Source: Mucilaginibacter rigui
GTDB lineage: Bacteria > Bacteroidota > Bacteroidia > Sphingobacteriales > Sphingobacteriaceae
Reading direction: 5' to 3'
DNA length: 64,000 nt
NCBI RefSeq assembly: GCF_014773275.1
Contig: NZ_JACWMW010000003.1
Coordinates: 62,001-126,000 of the forward strand
How positions within the stretch are numbered: the first letter of the stretch is position 1; the number at the start of each line of letters is the position of its first letter. Made by a program: the position numbers and the translations under genes. Below the pieces are notes generated by a model. It had not been told where the DNA came from, ran no database searches, and saw only the letters and a list, made by a program, of their open reading frames with translations. Shown here in pieces: positions 25,181 to 33,399 of the stretch.

Positions 25181-26176
25181 TTAAAAATTCCTGAAACCGA
25201 TAATTTCCCTTACTTCCTTAATGGTTTTGGCAGCGCTTTCGCGTGCCTTGGCAGCGCCGTAACGGGCAACCTGCCTTAGTAAAGGGGCATCGTTGGCTAT
25301 GTCGTTAATTTTTTCGCGGATGGGGGCTGTAGCGATGATCATATCCTCGGCAAGCTGTTTTTTAAGATCGCCGTAACGGATAGCGCAGGTATTATAAAGG
25401 TTATCGAAATGCTCGATAGTGTCCGGAGTAGATACCACTTTCATCAGGTCGAAAAGGTTTTGGATCTCTTGTGGTTTTGGCTGGTTATCCTGGGTGGGGC
25501 CTGCATCGGTAACGGCGCGCATTACCTTTTTACGGATTGCCTCAGGTGTATCGCTCAGGAATATGGCATTGCCTTCGCCCTCGCTTTTACCCATTTTGCC
25601 TTTGCCATCAAGTCCGGGTATTTTTACCAGGCTCTCGCCCATGCTAAACGCATATGGCTCAGGGAAGTAATCATTATTATAAAGCCTGTTAAAACGGTTG
25701 CCAAACGTGCGCGACATTTCAAGATGTTGCTCCTGGTCTTTACCAACAGGTACTTTGGTTGCTTTATGGATCAATATATCCGCAGCCATTAAAACCGGGT
25801 AGGTTAGAAGGCCCGCGTTTACGTTATCGGGGTTGGCGCGTACCTTATCTTTAAAGGAGGTTGCGCGTTCCAGTTCGCCCATGTAGGCGTTCATGTTCAG
25901 GTAAAGGTAAAGCTCAGTAACTTCGGGTACATCGCTTTGCACGTATATGGTAGCTTTTTCAGGGTCGATGCCCGCAGCCAGGTATTCTATCAAAACCTGT
26001 TTCACGTTGCCGTGCAGGTTGGCAGGGGTGGGGTGTGTAGTTAACGAGTGCAGGTCGGCTATAAAGAAATAGCACTTGTACTCGTTCTGCATTTTTACGA
26101 AGTTTTGAATAGCACCGTAGTAATTCCCTAAGTGCAAATTCCCGGTTGAACGTATACCACTAACAACAGTTTCCAT
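25181..26176 (-). CDS. trpS: Tryptophanyl-tRNA synthetase
   Basis: Charges tRNA-Trp. A 331-aa class I synthetase: the HIGH-like site reads GNLHLGNYYGA (residues about 12-22) after SGIRSTG, and the KMSKS-like loop reads KMGKSEGEG (about 195-203). Segments NMNAYMGELERATSFKDK, PVLMAADILIHKA and VGKDQEQHLEMSR are standard for bacterial TrpS. Promoter and start lie within a 41-bp gap shared with the divergent plsC. Confidence 0.96.
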   Translation of the reverse strand: METVVSGIRSTGNLHLGNYYGAIQNFVKMQNEYKCYFFIADLHSLTTHPTPANLHGNVKQVLIEYLAAGIDPEKATIYVQSDVPEVTELYLYLNMNAYMGELERATSFKDKVRANPDNVNAGLLTYPVLMAADILIHKATKVPVGKDQEQHLEMSRTFGNRFNRLYNNDYFPEPYAFSMGESLVKIPGLDGKGKMGKSEGEGNAIFLSDTPEAIRKKVMRAVTDAGPTQDNQPKPQEIQNLFDLMKVVSTPDTIEHFDNLYNTCAIRYGDLKKQLAEDMIIATAPIREKINDIANDAPLLRQVARYGAAKARESAAKTIKEVREIIGFRNF

Positions 26177-26184
26177 ATAGGGGG

Positions 26185-26211
26185 CGAAAGTAAGTATTTT
26201 TTATATTTTTG
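26185..26211. promoter_or_regulatory. Divergent promoter pair for trpS and plsC
   Basis: The minus strand has TACTTTCG (26185-26192) only nine bases from the trpS ATG; the plus strand has TATTTTTG (26204-26211) six bases from the plsC ATG. Both boxes fit the Bacteroidota -7 consensus and imply very short or absent 5' leaders. Confidence 0.5.
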
Positions 26212-26217
26212 AGGGCG

Positions 26218-26970
26218 ATGAAAATGATATTGAAGAAAGTGCACCTATACCTTTACCAGGCCAGTGTAGCATTTTTTTATTTTCTGTTATGGCCTTTCAT
26301 GTACTATTTTTCGCGTAAGCCCGAAAGGTATAAATACCTTAACCGTTTGCGCCGGGTTTGGGGCATTGTAAGTTCGTTTTGTGTGGGGATGAGGTATAGA
26401 TATCATTTTGAAGCACCTATCTACTGGAGCAAAACCTATATAGTTTGCCCCAACCATACCAGTAACCTTGATATTACCGCCATGAGCGTGCTGGTAAAAA
26501 GCAATTGCTGTTTTATGGGGAAAGAAGAGCTGGTAGATGGCCTTGTTACGCGCCTGTTTTTCCGAACGGTTGATATCCCGGTTAACAGAGAAAGCAAGAT
26601 GGCATCTTTCCGCGCCTTTAAAATGGCAATGGACAGGCTGGAGAAAGGCATTACTGTAATTATATTCCCCGAGGCTACCATTCCTGATCATTACCCGCCC
26701 AATTTGCACCAGTTTAAGAATGGCCCATTCAGGATGGCTATTGAACTGAAGGTGCCTATTATACCGGTAACATCTGTAAACACCTGGAAAATTTTCTGGG
26801 ACGATGGTAAGAAATATGGCAGTAAACCGGGGGTATGTGATATATTTGTACATAAGCCGATTGAAACGGCGCATTTAACGATTAATGATGCCGATGCCCT
26901 GCGCGATCAGGTACACGCCATCATCAGTAAAAAGATTGAAGAACATGACCATAGACGAACAAACGGTTGA
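26218..26970 (+). CDS. plsC: 1-acyl-sn-glycerol-3-phosphate acyltransferase
   Basis: Acylates lysophosphatidic acid to phosphatidic acid at the inner membrane. About 250 aa with an N-terminal membrane segment (about 10-30), the catalytic NHTSNLD (His-x4-Asp), the RVFFR/VDIPVNRES region and FPEATIPD in place of the usual FPEGT. The ATG at 26218 was preferred to the TTG at 26209 because the latter lies inside the -7 box; 26224 is also possible. The gene overlaps gatC by 26 bp, so the two are translationally close. Confidence 0.9.
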   Translation: MKMILKKVHLYLYQASVAFFYFLLWPFMYYFSRKPERYKYLNRLRRVWGIVSSFCVGMRYRYHFEAPIYWSKTYIVCPNHTSNLDITAMSVLVKSNCCFMGKEELVDGLVTRLFFRTVDIPVNRESKMASFRAFKMAMDRLEKGITVIIFPEATIPDHYPPNLHQFKNGPFRMAIELKVPIIPVTSVNTWKIFWDDGKKYGSKPGVCDIFVHKPIETAHLTINDADALRDQVHAIISKKIEEHDHRRTNG

Positions 26971-27232
26971 TAAAATAGCCCACCTGGCCCGCCTTGAACT
27001 TGCCGCAGGCGAAAAGCAGGACATGATCAAAGACATGAACAAGATACTGGGCTTTATGGACAAGCTGAACGAGGTAGATACCACCGGCGTTGAACCCCTT
27101 GTGTACATGACCGCCGAGCCGAATGTTTTGCGCGAGGATGTGGTTAAACAGGAAATCACAACCGAAGAGGCCCTGCAAAACGCACCCGACCATGACCAAA
27201 GCTACTTTTTAGTGGAGAAGGTGATAAAATAG
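26945..27232 (+). CDS. gatC: Asp/Glu-tRNA amidotransferase subunit C
   Basis: The small belt-like subunit of GatCAB, which amidates Glu-tRNA(Gln) and Asp-tRNA(Asn). The 95-aa protein begins MTIDEQTVDKIAHLARLEL and ends NAPDHDQSYFLVEKVIK, both standard for GatC. The longer open frame (from 26885) is the plsC 3' end in another frame; the ATG at 26945 is the right start. gatA and gatB are not in the window, so the complex is encoded at scattered loci. Confidence 0.95.
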   Translation: MTIDEQTVDKIAHLARLELAAGEKQDMIKDMNKILGFMDKLNEVDTTGVEPLVYMTAEPNVLREDVVKQEITTEEALQNAPDHDQSYFLVEKVIK

Positions 27233-27243
27233 AGGAAGATAGA

Positions 27244-27259
27244 GTCAGGAAGTTAAGAC
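27244..27259. repeat. Left inverted repeat flanking the RelBE-like locus
   Basis: gtcaggaagttaagac, matched in inverted orientation by gtcttaattcctgac at 27937-27951 (one-base length difference). They bracket the toxin-antitoxin pair. Confidence 0.6.
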
Positions 27260-27345
27260 ATAAGAATCAAGACGAGGATAATCTTTATATCTTTTATATT
27301 TAAATAAGGGCAGAGTAATTGCTGTGAAACTTAAGTAACAATTTG

Positions 27346-27353
27346 TAATTTTG
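27346..27353 (+). promoter_or_regulatory. Putative -7 box of the toxin-antitoxin operon
   Basis: TAATTTTG matches TAnnTTTG and lies five bases before the antitoxin ATG at 27359, implying a leaderless or nearly leaderless mRNA. Confidence 0.5.
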
Positions 27354-27358
27354 TTATC

Positions 27359-27598
27359 ATGACAACACTGACTGTAAATATCGACAATGAAAAATCTGAA
27401 AAAGCGATAAAAGCTGTTTTAGATGCGTTAGGTTTAGATTACAGTATAGATCAAAATTCAAGCAATACACAAAGGGCTTTAAATAAAGATGAGCAGCGTG
27501 TTTATAAGAATTTAAAAAGTTCGATAGGCCAAATTAAATTACACCAGGAGGGGAAAATCGAGTTGCGCGACGCTAAACAATTGCTCGATGAGCTATAA
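27359..27598 (+). CDS. Putative antitoxin of a RelBE-like pair
   Basis: A 79-aa acidic, helical protein directly upstream of a RelE-family toxin and overlapping it by 11 bp, the usual antitoxin-toxin order. The N-terminus (TLTVNIDNEKSEKAIKAVLDAL) forms a strand plus helix; the C-terminus (HQEGKIELRDAKQLLDEL) is the kind of helix that wraps a RelE toxin. No clear ribbon-helix-helix was recognised, so the DNA-binding mode is unknown. The call rests mainly on context. Confidence 0.75.
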   Translation: MTTLTVNIDNEKSEKAIKAVLDALGLDYSIDQNSSNTQRALNKDEQRVYKNLKSSIGQIKLHQEGKIELRDAKQLLDEL

Positions 27599-27923
27599 AG
27601 TTAAAACTACACCAACCTTTGATAAGGAAGTTAAAAGAATAGCTAAAAAACACAAAACGCTAAAATCGGATCTTTCAAAGCTGATTGATGAATTACTATT
27701 AAATCCTACAACAGGCACTGATCTTGGACAGGGGATTTATAAAATCAGGTTAGCTATTTCCGGAACAAACAAAGGGAAATCTGGTGGCGCAAGAGTTATT
27801 ACATACGTTGTTTTTTTGAACAAAGTAGTTTACTTAGCAGACATATACTTAAAGAACGAAAACGATACAATCGATTCTAATCTCATCATTCAACGATTAA
27901 AAGATGAAGGACTTATTGAGTAA
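27588..27923 (+). CDS. RelE/ParE-superfamily toxin
   Basis: A 111-aa basic protein with the RelE fold pattern: TPTFDKEVKRIAKKHKTLKSDL helix pair, a central GQGIYKIRLAISGTNKGKSGGARVITYVV beta sheet (in parts) with the Arg/Lys-rich strand, and a C-terminal LADIYLKNENDTI strand-helix. RelE-type toxins cleave mRNA on the ribosome; YafQ/HigB-like variants share the long K/R-rich N-terminal helix. The start overlaps the antitoxin end, so the two are translationally coupled. Confidence 0.85.
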   Translation: MSYKVKTTPTFDKEVKRIAKKHKTLKSDLSKLIDELLLNPTTGTDLGQGIYKIRLAISGTNKGKSGGARVITYVVFLNKVVYLADIYLKNENDTIDSNLIIQRLKDEGLIE

Positions 27924-27936
27924 GGCAAAAGGCAAA

Positions 27937-27951
27937 GTCTTAATTCCTGAC
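27937..27951. repeat. Right inverted repeat flanking the RelBE-like locus
   Basis: gtcttaattcctgac, the inverted partner of 27244-27259. Confidence 0.6.
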
Positions 27952-28024
27952 CCTTGATATCTTTTATCTCTTCACACTGTAACATTTCATACCACTCTGC
28001 TGTCAAAGTAACAAAAAACGGAAC

Positions 28025-28792
28025 ATGCCAACAGCTATCACAAAGCAAGAGCCTCTTATTATCATTAAAGATATCGGTCGTAAATACGTTATCGGGTCTG
28101 AAATTATCCACGCGATAAAATCGGTATCTCTTACTATTAATAAAGGCGAATTTGTGGCGTTGATGGGGCCTTCCGGTTCGGGTAAATCAACATTGATGAA
28201 CATCCTGGGCTGTCTGGACACCCCAACCAAAGGCGAATACATACTTAATGGCATCAACGTAAGCCACATGACGGATAACGACCTGGCCGAAGTGCGTAAC
28301 ACCGAGATAGGTTTCGTTTTCCAAACCTTTAATCTTTTGCCTCGTAACAGCGCTTTAGATAATGTTGCCCTGCCGCTGGTTTATGCAGGTATCAACAAAG
28401 AGAAACGTAACGATAGGGCTAAAAAAGCTTTGGAGAACGTTGGTCTTGGCAATCGTACCGATCACCGCCCTAATGAATTATCGGGCGGGCAGCGCCAGCG
28501 TGTAGCTGTAGCAAGGGCTTTGATAAACAACCCCTCCATAATCCTTGCCGATGAGCCTACCGGTAACCTTGATACCAAAACATCAATAGAAATTATGGGC
28601 TTGCTGGAAGATATTCACGCAAAAGGCAATACCATTATATTGGTTACCCACGAAGAAGATATTGCTATGCACGCCCACCGTATTGTGCGCATGCGCGATG
28701 GTTTGGTGGAGAACGATTACGTAAACGAAAACATAGTAACCGTTAGTAAACGTGAGCCTGTGACTGAAGCAGGTATCAACCTGGAAAAATAA
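28025..28792 (+). CDS. ABC transporter ATP-binding protein (LolD/MacB-type)
   Basis: A 255-aa cytoplasmic ATPase of the LolD/MacB/FtsE class. Walker A is GPSGSGKST (48-56), the Q-loop is [10 protein letters not shown], the signature is [16 protein letters not shown], Walker B is [12 protein letters not shown] and the switch His is in VTHEED. These ATPases power permeases of the FtsX/MacB fold, which move lipoproteins, antibiotics or peptides. No permease gene is adjacent; the nearest candidate is the orphan FtsX-like permease at 39452-40699. Followed four bases later by an AraC-type gene, so probably cotranscribed. Confidence 0.92.
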   Translation: MPTAITKQEPLIIIKDIGRKYVIGSEIIHAIKSVSLTINKGEFVALMGPSGSGKSTLMNILGCLDTPTKGEYILNGINVSHMTDNDLAEVRNTEIGFVFQTFNLLPRNSALDNVALPLVYAGINKEKRNDRAKKALENVGLGNRTDHRPNELSGGQRQRVAVARALINNPSIILADEPTGNLDTKTSIEIMGLLEDIHAKGNTIILVTHEEDIAMHAHRIVRMRDGLVENDYVNENIVTVSKREPVTEAGINLEK

Positions 28793-28795
28793 GTT

Positions 28796-29611
28796 TTGAA
28801 AAACCTAAAAACAGGTAACTTTTTTGGGCAAACCAATCAAACCATTAACCTTGATTTTGCCACCATTACCGATACCGAGTACACCCATGATAAGGTTGAC
28901 TGGCATTACCACGATACTGCCTACTTTACTTTTATTTTAGATGGTAAGGTAATAGAGGGTAACAAAAAAGAGGTTTACAACTGCACAGCCGGTACCTTGC
29001 TGTTCCACAACTGGCAAGACCCGCATTACAACATAAAACCCAAAGGCTACACCCGGGGCTTTTATATCGAACTACAAGAGGGCTGGTTTAACGCTTTTAA
29101 GCAAGGCCATGGTAACCTGCAGGGCAGTTTTGAAGTCGCATCGCCCGATGTGAAATTTTTATTCTACAAGCTTTTTAAAGAAACTAAAATAAGCGACGGC
29201 CTAACACCCCTGAATACCGAAGCCATGTTGCTACAAGTATTAGGAGAGATGCAGGGCAGTCGGCTTACTGATGCTAAGCAAAAGCCGGTATGGGTATCAA
29301 CAATAAGAGAGCTCTTACATGACGATGTTGCCCGGAAATTTACATTGACTGAACTCGCCGTTATGTTAAATGTGCACCCTGCGCACTTGTCCCGAGATTT
29401 CTCCAAATACTTTGGCTGCAACCTGGGCGAGTACATCCGTAAGATAAGGGTGCAGCGTGCCTTAAGCCTGGTGCCCAATACAAACCTGTCATTAACTGAT
29501 ATTGCATTGACCTGTGGTTTTGCAGATCAGAGCCATTTTACCCGGAGCTTTAAAGCGTTTAATGGCGTAAATGCGATGCAGTACCGCCAGTTATTAAGCG
29601 GGCAACGTTAA
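28796..29611 (+). CDS. AraC-family transcriptional regulator
   Basis: A 271-aa regulator with an N-terminal cupin-like sensing domain (HDKVDWHYHDTAYFTFIL, then GTLLFHNWQDPHYN) and a C-terminal AraC/XylS pair of helix-turn-helix motifs (FTLTELAVMLNVHPAHLSRDF and LTDIALTCGFADQSHFTRSFKAFNG, in parts). The frame opens with TTG at 28796, three bases after the ABC ATPase stop; there is no ATG near, so a TTG start and coupling to the ATPase gene are likely. The ligand and targets are unknown. Confidence 0.88.
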   Translation: MKNLKTGNFFGQTNQTINLDFATITDTEYTHDKVDWHYHDTAYFTFILDGKVIEGNKKEVYNCTAGTLLFHNWQDPHYNIKPKGYTRGFYIELQEGWFNAFKQGHGNLQGSFEVASPDVKFLFYKLFKETKISDGLTPLNTEAMLLQVLGEMQGSRLTDAKQKPVWVSTIRELLHDDVARKFTLTELAVMLNVHPAHLSRDFSKYFGCNLGEYIRKIRVQRALSLVPNTNLSLTDIALTCGFADQSHFTRSFKAFNGVNAMQYRQLLSGQR

Positions 29612-29674
29612 TTACGTTCTATTTTGCCATAATTTAGTTGCGCAAATTTGCTGCAGAGATTTAAATATACATAT

Positions 29675-31327
29675 ATGAAACGCTTATTCATGCTCATCGT
29701 TATATCCCTTTCTGCAATAGTTAAACTTTTTGCGCAGGTAACTGATATTGTACCGGCAGACCCGGTAACCCTGCCTATACATAAGGCAAATATTGGCCGC
29801 ATCATTTTCATGACGGATACCATCCCTGCCGCTAAATGTACCGAAGCTGATATTTTAAAAGAGCTCACGTTAACTTCGGAAAGTAACCTGAGCATGCGGG
29901 CTTTTATGGAGACCTCGTTAACCAATTATCAGCACCGGTTAGCGCCAAACCTAACGGTTGAGCAGCTAAACCAGGGCAATTACCAGTTTACTTTTTATGT
30001 AGACGGGAAACAGATGTATCAGGAAAACCTGAATAAAGGGGCCGGTTACGCCCGTAATAAAAATGGCCGAACTACATTAGGCATAAAATTGATCAGTACA
30101 CAGCACGAGGATATGTGGTCGAGATACCTGTTCACCCGTTTTATGGTTAGGGGTGGTGGCGAAGATGCGCTGACTACCGGTACTCATGTTATCAAAATAG
30201 AGCTTCGCCCTTATGTAAGCATCCCTGATTTAAAGGTGGGAGATATCATCGCACAGGGCGAACTAAAGGTGGTTATCCCAATCATAGAGGTAAAGCATAA
30301 GGCCATCCAACCTATAGCCCCCAATAGCGGCTGGGCGGTATCGACAGAAACCTATAACAAGCAGCTGATAACCGATCTGAACGAAAAGGTACTGCAAAAT
30401 AAGTTCAAAAACATTACTAGTGTTGTAGTGATAAAGAATAACAAACTGCTGATAGAGGAGTATTTTAATGGCAGCGGGCGCGATACCTTGCATGATCCGC
30501 GCTCGGTTGGTAAAACGTTTGCAGGGGCTACCATGGGTATAGCCATACAGGAAGGGTACATAAAATCGGAATTGCAAACGTTGAAGGATTTTTACGACTT
30601 AAAGGCGTACAAAAACTACTCGCCACAAAAGGATGGTGTGACGCTAAAAAGCCTGCTTACCATGAGTTCGGTTTTTGATGCCAATGACAATGATGATGAT
30701 TCGCCGGGGAACGAGAATAATATGTACCCTACACCCAACTGGGTGCAATTCGCGCTCGACCTGAAAACCGACAGCTCAAAAACCGCATATAAAAGCTGGA
30801 ACTACTTTACCGCCGGTGTTGTGGTACTGGGCGATGTTTTAAATAAAACAGTGCCTGGTGGTTTGGATAAATATGCCGATGCCAAACTGTTTAAACCATT
30901 AGGCATTACTAATTACAAGTGGCAATACACACCCCAAAATGTACCCAATACAGCCGGCGGCATCCGGCTGCGAGCTGTTGATTTTGCCAGATTTGGGCAG
31001 TTGTATAAAAATAAGGGTGTTTGGAATGGTAAACAGATCATCCCGCAAAATTGGGTAGAAAAATCGTTCACCAAGCAAATGGTTTTACCCGCCGATGTGG
31101 TAGGCAAGGGTTATTATGGCTACCTGTTTTGGAACAAAACCTACACCATAAACAATAAACCTTATGAAACCTGGTACTGCACCGGCAATGGCGGCAACAA
31201 AATATTTATTTTTAAGGATGTACCATTGGTTATAGTAGTTACCGCAACCGCTTATAACGAGGGTTACGCACACGCGCAGATTGATAAAATGATGCAGAAC
31301 TACATTTTGCCTGCGGTATTAAAATAA
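29675..31327 (+). CDS. Serine hydrolase (class C beta-lactamase/PBP4* fold) with extra N-terminal domain
   Basis: About 550 aa, secreted (signal peptide 1-22, ending near FAQ). The C-terminal 330 residues are a penicillin-binding/beta-lactamase-like domain: nucleophile motif SVGK (Ser277, Lys280), a WNYF motif with Asn376-Tyr377 in the position of the usual YxN, and a late GNGGNKIF near the third motif. The first 220 residues are a separate, mostly beta region (VDGKQMYQENLN, THVIKIELRPYV) that I do not recognise. Members act as esterases, D-aminopeptidases or lactamases; the substrate is unknown. The ATG at 29675 was chosen because it begins the signal peptide. Confidence 0.85.
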   Translation: MKRLFMLIVISLSAIVKLFAQVTDIVPADPVTLPIHKANIGRIIFMTDTIPAAKCTEADILKELTLTSESNLSMRAFMETSLTNYQHRLAPNLTVEQLNQGNYQFTFYVDGKQMYQENLNKGAGYARNKNGRTTLGIKLISTQHEDMWSRYLFTRFMVRGGGEDALTTGTHVIKIELRPYVSIPDLKVGDIIAQGELKVVIPIIEVKHKAIQPIAPNSGWAVSTETYNKQLITDLNEKVLQNKFKNITSVVVIKNNKLLIEEYFNGSGRDTLHDPRSVGKTFAGATMGIAIQEGYIKSELQTLKDFYDLKAYKNYSPQKDGVTLKSLLTMSSVFDANDNDDDSPGNENNMYPTPNWVQFALDLKTDSSKTAYKSWNYFTAGVVVLGDVLNKTVPGGLDKYADAKLFKPLGITNYKWQYTPQNVPNTAGGIRLRAVDFARFGQLYKNKGVWNGKQIIPQNWVEKSFTKQMVLPADVVGKGYYGYLFWNKTYTINNKPYETWYCTGNGGNKIFIFKDVPLVIVVTATAYNEGYAHAQIDKMMQNYILPAVLK

Positions 31328-31333
31328 CACTGT

Positions 31334-31957
31334 TTAGCACTTCAGCTCGGCCAGCCTTGCTACAAAATCGGCAAGGTAAAGGGAGTTTTGGGGAGTGATA
31401 GGCTTACGGTTACCGATGATGAGCGTATGTTCAAATATCTCTACCACAAAATCTGTCTCTTTAATGGCCATCATGGCGTCCCTAAACTCCTGGGTCATGG
31501 CGAGTTCGGTTTTGCGCTTATCGTCGGTAAGCACATAGAAGCGGTCGCTAAAGGGTTTGTCCTCTTTAAAATCAAGTTCAACCGGGAATATGATCTCGCG
31601 GATCTTATCAATTATGGTCTCAGTGCGTATAAACACCCGGCCAAAATTGCGTTTTAAATAGGCGAGGGCCCAGGGCTGGTACTCTGTATAATGTTCGGGG
31701 TTTTGTTTTGGCGTGGCATGGTAGGTGTCCATATCCACAAACAAGAGGTAGCTATCGCCGCATTGATTTTTTATAGCGAATACGTCGCGCAGGTTAACAG
31801 CTTTGTGATGGTTCAGGGCCTCAAACTGCTCCAGCTGAAAATCGATATAACCGGGCACCTCCACGCGGAATTCTTCTTTTAATGCCTGGTAAGTAGCCTC
31901 AAAAGCTTCGGTTTCGGTATCAGTCAGCCCTGTAGTGTCAAGTAAAGAGTTATTCAT
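31334..31957 (-). CDS. Hypothetical cytoplasmic protein
   Basis: A 207-aa soluble protein without signal or membrane segments. N-terminal half is helical and acidic; the second half has a pattern FSDRFYVLTDDKRKTELAMTQ followed by FRDAMMAIKETDFVVEIFEH and LIIGNRKPI, reminiscent of DUF3137-type domains that place a folded beta core after an F-x-V-x-T-x-D motif. This resemblance is weak. It converges with the serine hydrolase gene, only six bases apart. Confidence 0.6.
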   Translation of the reverse strand: MNNSLLDTTGLTDTETEAFEATYQALKEEFRVEVPGYIDFQLEQFEALNHHKAVNLRDVFAIKNQCGDSYLLFVDMDTYHATPKQNPEHYTEYQPWALAYLKRNFGRVFIRTETIIDKIREIIFPVELDFKEDKPFSDRFYVLTDDKRKTELAMTQEFRDAMMAIKETDFVVEIFEHTLIIGNRKPITPQNSLYLADFVARLAELKC

Positions 31958-32094
31958 TGCAGTAAATAAAAATTCAGACTAACTATATGGTTGGATGTTA
32001 CAGCTAAACGAAAATTCAGTATTGAATTTGTTACGTCTAAAACTAAATCCTAAATTAACTGTATTTTGCAGAACTAAACACGTTTGCAACAAAA

Positions 32095-33315
32095 ATGAAA
32101 AAAATATTACTACCTCTTATCGCGCTGTTAATTACGGGGCTTGCATTTCAATCCTGTAAAAAGGCAAAAGTAGTTACACTAACTAATGCCATTAATGTAC
32201 AGGGCCTATTTTCATTAGATACAGCCGCCAACTGGTCATCATTGGGGATAAATTCAAGGGTTGCTGTACAGCTTGCCGAAGATGATATCAATAAATATTT
32301 TGCTGATAAGAACCTGCCTTACAGCATTGCCATCAACGTAACCGATACTAAGTTAGATGCTGCTACTGCTGCTGCGCAGTTTACTACAGCTAAAAACTCA
32401 GGCATCCATTTTATTATTGGCCCGCAAAGCAGTGCCGAACTTGCTGCCATAAAACCTCTTGCCGACGCATCTGAAGTGATTGTGGTAAGCCAAAGCAGCA
32501 CAGCTGGCAGTTTAGCCGTAGCCGGCGACGGAATATTCCGTTTTTGCCCGTCAGACCAAATAGAGGGTGCAGCCAGTGGTAATACTATTTACAATAAAGG
32601 GATAAAAGGGTTGGTAACTGTTGCCCGCGATGATGCCGGGAACAAAGGCCTGCAAGCCTCTGTTGGTGCTGCATTTACAGCAAAGGGCGGCGAGGTTAAC
32701 GCAGTAACCCCCTATGCCGCTAACACTACTGATTTTACTGCTGTTATAGCCGATATTAAAGCCAAAGTAGCCAGCCTTACTACAGCGCATGGCCAGGGTA
32801 ACGTAGCGGTGTACCTGGCATCATTTGATGAAACACCCGAACTGTTTAAAGCAGCAGCGGCCGAGCCCTCGCTGGCAGCTGTGAAATGGTATGGCGGTGA
32901 CGGGATTGCTTTAAATGCGGTACTTACAGCTGATGCAGCAGCTGCCGATTTTGCTATACAAACCGGCTTTTTTGCGCCATCGGTTGGTTTACCTGCGGCA
33001 TTGCAAACTAAGTGGCAACCCGTTGCCGACCGCATAAAAGCTAAAACAAACCTGGATGTTGATGCTTTTGCATTGGCTGCCTACGATGCGCTTTGGGCTA
33101 TAGCCTATACTATTGAAGCTAACAATGGCGATGTAAGCAATTTTGACAAACTAAAAACGAGCTTTGTAGAGCAGGCAAACACACACAAAGGCATTAGCAG
33201 CAATGCTGTGCTTGATGATGCCGGAGACCGCGCAAGTGGCACATTCGATTACTATGGTATTAGAAAAACCGGGGTTAAATATGAATGGTACCTGGTTGGA
33301 AAATCTGATGAATAG
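32095..33315 (+). CDS. LIV-type periplasmic binding lipoprotein (Peripla_BP_6)
   Basis: A 406-aa lipoprotein: signal ending LAFQSC (lipidation Cys at residue 21), then a two-lobed periplasmic-binding fold of the leucine/isoleucine/valine-binding type. Typical segments are AVQLAEDDINKYF, FIIGPQSSAELAAIKPLADASEV (in parts), TVARDDAGNKGLQASVGAAF and VDAFALAAYDALWAIAY. In most bacteria such proteins serve a LivHMGF transporter; none is here and such transporters are uncommon in Bacteroidota, so it may be a sensor or an accessory binding protein. Single gene with its own terminator. Confidence 0.88.
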   Translation: MKKILLPLIALLITGLAFQSCKKAKVVTLTNAINVQGLFSLDTAANWSSLGINSRVAVQLAEDDINKYFADKNLPYSIAINVTDTKLDAATAAAQFTTAKNSGIHFIIGPQSSAELAAIKPLADASEVIVVSQSSTAGSLAVAGDGIFRFCPSDQIEGAASGNTIYNKGIKGLVTVARDDAGNKGLQASVGAAFTAKGGEVNAVTPYAANTTDFTAVIADIKAKVASLTTAHGQGNVAVYLASFDETPELFKAAAAEPSLAAVKWYGGDGIALNAVLTADAAAADFAIQTGFFAPSVGLPAALQTKWQPVADRIKAKTNLDVDAFALAAYDALWAIAYTIEANNGDVSNFDKLKTSFVEQANTHKGISSNAVLDDAGDRASGTFDYYGIRKTGVKYEWYLVGKSDE

Positions 33316-33348
33316 ATAATTGGGAGGAGGGTACCAAATTAGAAATAT

Positions 33349-33390
33349 GTAAAGGGGAACCAGCATTGCGCTTAGTTCCCTTTTACAGTA
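33349..33390. terminator. Terminator between convergent genes
   Basis: aaaggggaac pairs with gttccctttt around a 14-base loop; usable by the binding-protein gene (plus) and perhaps the hypothetical gene (minus). Confidence 0.75.
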
Positions 33391-33399
33391 TATGAGCTT

